From NCBI GenBank assembly GCA_000708835.1, contig DF237217.1, forward strand, positions 1-64,000: a stretch of 64,000 nt of DNA. Reading direction: 5' to 3'. Below the pieces are notes generated by a model. The model saw only the letters and a program-made list of their open reading frames with translations, was not told the origin of the DNA and ran no database searches. Made by a program: the position numbers and the translations under genes. Each line of letters opens with the position of its first letter. Positions within the stretch are counted from its first letter, which is position 1. This document shows positions 47,609-56,052 of this stretch, in pieces. The DNA comes from Klebsormidium nitens. Taxonomy: Eukaryota > Streptophyta > Klebsormidiophyceae > Klebsormidiales > Klebsormidiaceae.

Positions 47609-50600
47609 TGAGAGGCGCTCTTGCTGAGGTGATCCCAAGGCGCGCTGAAAAGCTTCGCATGGTTTCCGCACATGTGAAGTAGACAGGCAGACGTGTAAAC
47701 CCTGTCCAACCGTCACAAGTCCCCCGCCCCGCTGGTGCAGCCCCCCGGCCCCGGCCTGCTGCAGCCGTCTCCCTCGTAGCAGCCGTCTCCCTCGAGGCAG
47801 GCCCGTCCGCACCTGCAGCCGCTCCAGCCTCCACACCCCCCCCCTCTGCAGCCCCCCCCACGTCTGGAACTGGGGTGAGGCTGTCCGACTCCACCATCAA
47901 GCGAGCGCTGGCGCTGCCCCCCTCGCCTTCCGACAGTGATGTCGAGCTGGTGAGGTTCCCCATGATCTCTTTGTACCCGAGGAAAACCCGTGTGATGTCC
48001 GGCCCCAGCTTTTTGAGCTTGGTTTCCAACTGGGCTTTGCTTCTGCTCTCAAGCTGGCCCCTCCGCTGCGCCCGCTCAATTGTCTGCTCTGCTGCCTTGC
48101 TCCCATCCCCGAGGTACCGCCGCTCGTTCCTTGTTGCCGGCATGCTCACAGACTGCTCCAAGGCCAGGCGCTCTCTGCCCTTCGCCATAACCTGGAGGTT
48201 TCGCCCCTTTTGCTGCCGCTCATCCACTAACCTCTTGTTAGTGAATAACTGCATGTCCGTTTTGCCTTGTTTCAGCTTGTGCTCGACAAACTGCTGTGAG
48301 AGGTCGGAGATGTCGATGGGGAAGCGCCGTACCATGTCAGGTACGTGGTCCATTGCGAGGTGCATGTAGAGGGTGGCTCTCCCTGCCCCCACGTGTGCCG
48401 AGAAGCTCTCAACGTAAGCCACGAGCTTGTCTTGGACAACCACGCTCTTTGCGGTGCGCTCCACCTTGTCTGCTGGGTTGTTGAGGGGCTGCAGCAACTC
48501 GCTGTAGGCGGCTGCCAGGTTATCCCAGATTGCTCTGGCGTCTGCTCGCTTGTCGTCGTCGGTGATGGCGATGTCCAGGAAAGCATTGTAGGCAGTCGGG
48601 TGCAGAAGCACCCTTGCTTCCCTGCAAAGAAGTTTGTTGTGTTTCTTTATCTCTCTTGCTTTGTCTCCCATATTTTGTTTTTTTCCTTTTGAATGACAAC
48701 GCCGAAGATGCCAACACGAAGACGACTACAGTCCGAAGCCTACAACCTGAACGTGTCTGAGCCCGGACATACTCAGGGCCGGCTATTAGGGGGTTGAAGA
48801 CGGGAGGGCGCGCCGTTCTTTTTTCTTTCCTTTCTGTTGCTGAAAGTTGCTATTATCGGAATCAGAATTCTCAATCAGTATTTTGATATTGAATCAGAAT
48901 GTCTTTATGCAGGGCCTGTTGATGGCTGCCGGCACGCCGAGCTGGGCTGGTTCCGCATTGCAAGGGGGGATCGGTTATGCGCAAGGGATGTGCTGAAAGC
49001 AAGGACAAGGACAAGGACAAGTGCTGCAGGCTGGAAACTTAAGAGGATTGCAGAGAAGGGTAAGCCAACTCACCGGCCTATAAAGTTGATGTTCTCCGTG
49101 TCTTTCCTCGTGTCCCCGCTCGCCTTCCTCTGCTCCACCTTCTTGCACCCGAGGTGGAGTGCTTTGATGAGAGCGTTGACAGCATCTGTCTTCTCGGGGG
49201 TGTTGAGGTTGTCGACGATAGTGCGCAGAAAGGTGATTGCCATAAGGCGGAGCAGGAGGTGCAGGATACAGATGGCATAGGCAGTGATTGGGAGCTTGAA
49301 GAGGGGGGGGGTGCCGAATCTGATGCCTGCGTGGGTCTGCTGGAACTTGGTGATTTCCGCCTTGGTCTGGGGTGCGGGGGACTGATCTACTGCGTTTTGA
49401 TCGGGGAAGGGTTCGTGGCAGTACTGGCACTGCACACCTGGTCCGGTGGTCCAAGGTCGGTGAGCGGCCATCGCCATGCTCTCCGTCGTTCGGGGGGTTG
49501 CTGGGAGGGGGACCCGCCTGCCGTCCTTCAAGTAGGTCTTTCCGTAATTCTCTTTGACCTGCTCACAGAGACAGCACCCCTTGGCGCCAGACGCCCCGTA
49601 GTGACCCAGCAGCTCCGCCATGAGAACGTAGTCAGCCCCGCAGGTTTGCTCCACCTCGTACTCTGTGGTTTCTATCTTGATCCCCACTTCCGTCAGGGTT
49701 TTCATGTTCTCTTGAAAGGGCTCGAGGTACTCCTTGTAAGTGGAGTACTTATCTTTCCCCTCAAAGGTTAACGCCACCCGCATGTCTTTTGGGGAGTGGG
49801 TGACAACTCGCTGGTTGCCTAGGAGCTTGAAGCCCCATATGCTGTGGGACATTCCCCGCACCCACCCCGCAGCGTCCCCGCCCCAATGGATCCACAGCCG
49901 GTCTCTGATCAGGTGCACTCTGCTCTGCAGGTACCCCTTGGCTCTGTCCAGCCGCACAGCCTCCTCAATCAGCTGCAGCAGGTTAGCCCAGCATGCGGTG
50001 CCGTCCTTGTTCTGGATCAAGGGAATGATGGCGTGCAGCTCCTCCCTGTGGCTGTTTACCCTATTCTTGGACTTGAGCAGCGGTAAGAACACCTTGCTAC
50101 CTTTCCCTAAAATCTCCCGAGGAACCCACTGCTTGAGCTGAGAATTGTAGGTTTTGCTCAGGAGGTTTATCAAGTATTGCCACTTCTCAGAGTGTCCGAC
50201 TTTGCAGTGGATCTGGATGGCTAAGCACAGATCCAATGTCCAAGCGTCCTCTATTGCTTTCACAACTGCCTGCTGGTGCGGACGTAACCAGTCTGGGTGC
50301 AAGCTGCAACTCCTTTGAAAGACCTCCTGATTGTTTACAGCCTCGTCTAGGATGAGGCGGTAATCCTGCGGATTGCGGAGGTAGTGTTGGTAGAGAGCAG
50401 ATTGACGGGTTTTAGCGGTAGAGAAAAGGAAAGATAGCAAGTTTTCTACTGCCTTAGCTAGTTTGATCAGAGTAGGTTTACTATTACCACCCTGTATCTT
50501 CTTCCTTCCTCTAGCTACCCCAGGTCTGGTTGTCTCTTGCCGCTTCAGCTGACGCTTGTGCTCAAGGCGGATCGTCAGCAACTGTTTGTGCTGCTGTGCA

Positions 50601-50917
50601 ATCCTTCTTTGCAACCTTTGCAGCTGCTCGGTGTGTTCGGCTTTGAGGGAAGCAAATTGAGCTTGAGTTGCTGCAATGTAAGCGTCGTATCTTTCCTGAA
50701 CGAGTTCAGCTTCCCGGCTTATCCTGACTGTGGCTGGTCTTGAAGCAAGCTTCCTCTTTGGCGGAGGAGCAGCAAACTTGCCCCCTTCACCCCTGACTTG
50801 CTCTAACGCCGCTTCTGAACGTTTTCGTTTCAGGACGTCTTCACGTTGCCTTGCGGATAACACTGCGAAGCGGGAGCGGTGGCACTTTCCAGCCCAGCTT
50901 AGAAGGTCCAGATCCAT
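47609..50917 (-). CDS. Large transposase-like protein with putative RNase-H-type core, C-terminus lost in gap
   Basis: Exon 1 50917-49074 (ATG, MDLDLLSWAGKCHRS) and exon 2 48621-47609 join in phase (CCG|GTGAGT to TTTGCAG), then run into the gap; over 950 residues. The order is: basic N-terminus with coiled coil (to ~130), helical region, 'RLWIHWGGDAAGW' (first acidic residue of a possible RNase-H fold), 'CGADYVLMAELLGHYGASG' followed by 'CCLCE', a CQYC...F pair, a helix 'HLLLRLMAITF', then in exon 2 'HVPDMVRRFPIDISDLSQQFVEHKLK'. The pattern of an acidic core followed by a Gly-Ala-Ser-Gly-x-x-x-C-x-x-C site and a late His-x-x-E-x-x-(S/G)QQ...EH block is shared with unnamed transposon-like families in algae and invertebrates, as far as I recall. 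The joining of the two exons is my inference from phase. Confidence 0.6.
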
Positions 50918-51816
50918 GACGGAACGGCAGACATGGTATAGCGTTGCTCCACCACCGGCTAGCTAGGTGTTGTTAGGTTGCATTGCATTGCAATTCTGTT
51001 GCATTCTTGCAGTATGGTCATTGCGAGTTAGGGTTTGGAACCTCATCGAAGTAGGTTAGGGGTAGGTTAGGGTAGGTTACAGGACTGTGGGCGAATTGAC
51101 TGGCGGACTGACTGGTGACCGAGAATATAGGTATGTGAAACATGTGATTATGCATCAGTCTTTGTATATGAAAGTCCAGCTCCATTCCAAATGTACACAA
51201 TTCATTTTCTAAACTGTCAATCGCATACAAACATAGCTAGGTAGAGCTATTATAGATGCATCACCTGCTCTGCTCTGGTTCATGCATTGTCATACTGTTT
51301 ACGCTAGGATATTTCCAAGCATGTTCACAATAAAGATGATTATAAAGCTTTCACGTTATCAACATAATGATGATTATGAAGCTTTCACATTTTCAACACC
51401 TATCAGTTAACAATGCATGCAATATGCATCTCTGTATATTACGATATCAATCTACAGTAGCTTGAATCGATCTATGGCCTAGGTGGCTACGGCGTGTAAA
51501 AGAGAACATCTATGAAAATGAGAAATTGTATTACGTGTGTGTGCAATTTATTTGTTATGCCTAGATGCTCATGTACAATGCACACACCAATATGCATAAC
51601 AAAGCGAGCTAGGCTCCCGCTAGGCTATAGGTCAAGTTCTGAGTAAGGCTGCCGAACCGCGCGTAGGAAATTTCTAAGTCAAAAAACTGTGCTTTGCGGA
51701 GTGTGTCGAATAGTCACAGTCAGCGAAACTTTCGACGTCGATAATAAATGGTTATCGAAGTACCCATCGATCCAAAGTACCCAGAGTCGGTAATTTTCGA
51801 TAATTATCGATGAATT
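50918..51816. other. Spacer between transposase-like gene and KDZ element
   Basis: AT-richer non-coding DNA. It holds telomere-like text at about 51028-51082 (TTAGGGTTTGG, then TTAGGGGTAGGTTAGGGTAGG) and the perfect palindrome TCGATAATTATCGA at 51797-51810, next to the KDZ coding region. No terminal inverted repeat pair could be assigned. Confidence 0.5.
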
Positions 51817-52455
51817 TTGCGACGGCCGCACGGTATCTTTAACTTTTTCGACCCCCCTAGGCTGGTTGTGGAGCCGACGCGACGGGGAGCTACTTTGTTG
51901 TTGCCGACAACCTCCAAGGCGCGCTCCGGGGCCGAAGAGGCGCATGCTGTTCCGCAGCAGCAAGGGGGCTTGGTATTCCGAGGGCAAGCGCGACGGCCGG
52001 GTGCCCAAGCCTTGTGGATTGCTCGCACTGATGTCGTGGCGGCGAAGGCGGCTCTGAGGTCGGACGAAGGGGACGTTTCTGTGGCCGACCAGCTGATCCT
52101 GAACCTCTCGGAACCCCTGTCAATGGCCGCAATGAGTTGGCTCAAGCGATGGGACGGAAACTTGCCAGAGATTGGAGGGGTGCCCACGGCGGCCCCCCCT
52201 TTGCGGCAGGGTTGTGAGGAAGGGTTGGCGGCCGAGGAACGGTACCTCGTTGAGTTGCTCGAGAGGCGGCCCCACGAGCGAGCGACATGCGCTGGCGACT
52301 CGTGCTTCTGTCGACAACACGATCGACTCTTTGGCGAGGCCGCCGCACACGTCTTTGATGATCGGGGGAGCAAAGGGGGCGATCGTGGAAGGGAGGGGGG
52401 GTCGGTTGGGGAGTTGCCTCCTCGCAAACGGGCGAGGCGGAACAAGGCGTTTTGA
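51817..52455 (+). CDS. GC-rich open frame 5' of KDZ transposase, probable N-terminal part
   Basis: This is a 212-codon frame that lacks an early ATG and ends in TGA. Its end is 'PPRKRARRNKAF', a nuclear localisation-type basic patch. It is in the same frame as the transposase exon starting at 52576 but several stops lie between them. It is either a separate small protein, a first exon whose splice sites I could not fix, or part of a decayed transposase N-terminus. Confidence 0.35.
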   Translation: MRRPHGIFNFFDPPRLVVEPTRRGATLLLPTTSKARSGAEEAHAVPQQQGGLVFRGQARRPGAQALWIARTDVVAAKAALRSDEGDVSVADQLILNLSEPLSMAAMSWLKRWDGNLPEIGGVPTAAPPLRQGCEEGLAAEERYLVELLERRPHERATCAGDSCFCRQHDRLFGEAAAHVFDDRGSKGGDRGREGGSVGELPPRKRARRNKAF

Positions 52456-52575
52456 GAAGGGCACCAACAAGGCGCGCATACGGTGGCAGCTCAGGGCTAG
52501 ACCGCTCGACCGCCAACAGAAGCAAGGGGGAAGGAGGCAATCCGGGGTTGGGTCGACGCGTGCACGAGCTGTTCG

Positions 52576-55482
52576 ATGGCCTCCTTGGCAGCCGCCGGCG
52601 GTCGATGCGAGCACGGAAAGGCTTCGCGGGTTCGCGTCCCCGTCATGCTTCTAACAACGGAGGCCGTCCAAGTCACGAGGCCCAAGATGGCGCGGCCCAG
52701 CGATACGCACGACATTCACGACCCGCTCGTGACTTCGCTCGACCGACCCGTTTCTGTTAGCGAGCTTTGCAAGTGCCACTTTGCGGGGCTGTCGGAGAAG
52801 GGGTTGTTGAGCGCGCCCTGCCCCCTCGAGTTGCCGGCGTGTGGCGGTTCGTGGGTCGAGGCATGGGTCAAGGCCGACGTGACGGCCGCCCAGTGGAGCC
52901 AATCGGTGCGGGTGCGGATCTACCGCTGTCGATGCCTCGACGAGGCGCACACAATCCACTTCGACGGAGAGCACTTGGGGCTGTATGCTTGGAACCGGCG
53001 GACCCTCTTCGTGCAGAAAAGCTTGCAGCTGTTGCTGAGGGGGATGCAGCACGGCCACAGCTTCAAGGCCGAGCTTGCGACCCATCAAACGGCCTTCGAG
53101 TGGGCCCCCGACGCTGCCGTTCTGAGCGAGGAGACGTGGAGGCGAGCGAGCCTCGACTTTTTCAAGCTGGTCGGCCTCGGGCTTCGAGAGTGCTGCTCGC
53201 TGTGCGGGCCTCATCCCAAGGTGAGCTCGTCAAGGCCCACTAGACTTCATCAATCTTGGACACGAGACTCTCATGTCTGTGCCGTCTCTGCTGTCACCCA
53301 GCTCTCCTGCAGACCAAGGACATTAAGTAGAACGTTGTGCGGCCGGCCATACCCTCCCTCATCATACGTGATGATGTACACGAATTTGAAAGTACACTTG
53401 TGCACACACGCAGGTGCTGCTTTGCGACGGCATCGTGGGGTTGGCGAGCACCGACGGCGCACAAAAGCCTAGGGGGCTTGGCAGCTCCTCGCTCGACGCA
53501 CGGCGCACGTTCTGCCACCCGAGCCGTCACTCGACCGGGGAGCTCCTCGAGAAGCGATCGATCTCGGGGCGCGACTACTGTGGGTCCGGCCTCCATGGGG
53601 GAGGGATAAAGCGCAAGCTTTTGTTGCAACCGGAGCTACGAGAGGCGCTCGCACGACTGTCTCAGCATTGGCGGAGGGACGAGAAGCTCGGGAAGAGGTT
53701 GTCAAGGGTGGATTTTGGGAACCTCATTGCCGGCTTGGCTCACGGAGACACCACAATCGTGAAGCCCTTTGGCGCCGAGGAGGCCGAAGGCCCGCTCTCG
53801 GAGGACGGCAAAAGGCGAATGCTTGCTGAGCAGCTGTAAACGATTGTGCGGGACCGCAACCTGGCCGTCTTTGAGCTGCTGACGGGCATCCAGGCCGACT
53901 TCGAAAAGCGAGGGTTGAGCCCAGACCTGTGGGACCATTGGGTCGGCGAGTGGACGGAGCTCCTCTACTCCCTCGGCGCGCACGATTCGGACGAGGACCT
54001 GATCGGAGTTGGCGCGCTGCACGTGGTGCGGAAGCTCTTGCTGGGCGGCGAGGCCTCTCTCAAGGACCGCCGCGAGTTGGGACGAGATGCGCCCATCTTG
54101 CGGCGGCTCTTGGACTTATATGGAGGGCTCACGTTTCCGGCCTTCTTCATGCGCACCCTCCATCACCTGTACCTGCTCGCGCTCCTCGCGCGGGGGGCAA
54201 CGGGGTTCGAATCCGAGGGGCGGTTTGGTTGGGTGCACGAGGCAATCGACTCATTTGAACGAGCTGTCGTCCTTCTTGCGGAGGGCCGAAGGCGCCCCCT
54301 TAGCATTGAGGAGCGCCGACGGCTGGACGAGGCTCGAGGGTTGGCGAACGAGCTGCTCCCAGGAGTTGAGAGGCTGGAGCCGAACGCGGAGCAATGGGAG
54401 AGCATGAGCAACCACGAGCGCTCGCTTTTGAGAGAGAGGCTAGGACGAGACGAGGAGGGAGGCGGCCTGCATCCGCTTCCGTCAGAGCATAGCTTCCGTG
54501 CCGAGCAAGACGCTCTTGCGTGCTACAGCCTTCTCGGTTGGGAACAGAAGCGGGGCTTGCCGCACTACTCGAGCTTCGAGCATCCGGACGGCCGGAGCAA
54601 GAGCTCAGAGGAGTTCAAATGCGCCACGGGAAAGACCGTGACCCAGTGGGATGCGGAGAATGTAGTCGGGTTGGTGAAAGCGGCCGGGAAGCTCTCGGGA
54701 AAGAAGGGAAACGCCAGCAAGCGGCCGAATAGAAGCAGAGGGGTCTTTGTGTTTTGTTGCCCCCACAGAGTGATCTACGGGTTCCACACAATGCTGCGCG
54801 GGGAGAGCCCTCGAGACCCATTTACGGTCCTTTTCACGCGGCTCAGACGCGAGGACTTGCCCGAAATCCTCGTATACGACAACGCGTGTGCGCTTCGCAA
54901 CTACTGCATGCGCCGGGCGCCGGCTCACTTTGCCAAGGTTCGGTTTGTAGTCGACAGGTGAGAAGTCGCCCTTTCAAGTATTGGTATGGGGCTTCAACAA
55001 TTCGTGTACATTCGGACTTATTTGCAGTGGGCGTTGTTGCAGAGCCTTTTGTCATCCAACGTTTGCGTGTACATTGGAACACATTTGCAGTTGCGCCGGG
55101 ATGAGAGTTGTGATCGTTGGATCGAAATGTGTACATTGATTCCAATTTTGCGAATAAAGACCGATGTACACTTTCCATGTACAGGTTCCACTATGCAAAG
55201 GCTGGAGCAGAAGTACACAAGTGCGGCCCCTCCAATTGTCCAGAGAGCTACTGCGGACTACACTGGGTGAACACGTCGGCCGTGGAGTCAGTTAACAGCT
55301 TTCTCAAGGGCTTTAGGGGTCTGGGGTGGTATTCAGGGCTTGACAACCTCATGGTGATACTGCCTCTGCTCCTCGGCGGCTATAACAGCTCTTTAAGACG
55401 AGTCGACAACGCCAAGCTTAGCATCGCGATTGGAGCGGCTGTTTGGGTGGTTGGGATTCGAAGAAGACTCTTGCTAGGCTAG
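52576..55482 (+). pseudogene. KDZ-superfamily (Kyakuja-Dileera-Zisupton) transposase with one internal stop
   Basis: Exons 52576-53220, 53414-54957 and 55185-55482 join in phase and give 828 codons. The KDZ signature is clear: 'VSELCKCHF' and 'RCRCLDEAHTIHFDG' Cys sites, 'ECCSLCGPHPK|VLLCDGIVGL' with the first catalytic Asp, a long helical insert, then 'FCCPHRVIYGFHTMLRGES', 'ILVYDNACALRNYCMRRAP' with the second Asp, 'FVVDRFHYAKAG' and 'WVNTSAVESVNSFLKGFRGL' with the final Glu. All are minus-free, plus-strand and high in GC, unlike the flanks. One in-frame TAA at 53837-53839 interrupts an otherwise open 1.5-kb exon. This is a recent loss, a read-through site or a sequencing error. The element is presumably a cut-and-paste DNA transposon. 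Confidence 0.8.
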
Positions 55483-55509
55483 CACGACGTTCTGCCGTAC
55501 TTGTGGCTT

Positions 55510-55995
55510 CTCTTATTTATGATACAAAGATTGATACAAGATTTGAGTACTGTATCAGGCTGTAAACGATACATAATGTGTCTTTTGATGCCGTCAAAAT
55601 GTTTGCAATGGGTGTGGTGCGGTGTCGACGGGGAATGAATTTTGATTTTTGGGACAAGATCATGTCGAAAATGGCGATTTTTTTCCTGATACAAGTGATA
55701 CAAATGATACACAAATTGGCGGCTTGTGGCTCTCTATATAAGACTTTTTTTTTTTCCCAAAAAACTTTCATATACTTATGTGTGTATCATGTATCATTTG
55801 TATCACGCCAAAAGGACGCGTCTCCCACCAACTAACCATTGCAAGGAGTGATGTGTCCTAACTACTTCGTTTTTTGCACACCTTTGACAACCAAAGTCCA
55901 TCACAATTGCATCAAAAAGAAAAGATGAACGACGTTCGAGAGCTGATACACGCCCGTTTGAAATGGGCATTATCTTGTATCACCGTGTATCACGC
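55510..55995. repeat. Cluster of GATACA/TGTATC motifs
   Basis: About a dozen copies of GATACA or its complement fall in under 500 bases, for example near 55521, 55533, 55551, 55689, 55697, 55706, 55783, 55799, 55945 and 55985. TGTATCACGCC occurs twice (about 55798 and 55984). This is the non-coding spacer between the KDZ gene and the 3' end of the primase-helicase gene. It may be the sub-terminal repeat region of one of the two elements, where transposase-binding motifs commonly cluster. Confidence 0.6.
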
Positions 55996-56052
55996 CCCAA
56001 TTTGCCCCCCTTCTTCTTTATCCGTTGGCACTTTTTCTATCTGTTCGTTCAT

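Noticed and set aside
47875-48369. Plus-strand frame of 164 residues
   Set aside because: It lies opposite the second exon of the transposase-like gene, which has phase-matched splicing and coherent motifs; the plus frame is a shadow.
49154-49771. Plus-strand frame of 205 residues
   Set aside because: It is antisense to the long minus-strand transposase-like exon and has no recognisable features.
44702-51816. Terminal inverted repeats for the convergent gene pair
   Set aside because: I compared the flanks by eye and found no convincing inverted match; the assembly gap and the size of the region make a reading without alignment unreliable.
52651-53214. Minus-strand 187-residue frame over the KDZ exon
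   Set aside because: High GC makes antisense frames open; the plus strand carries the KDZ motifs and splice sites.
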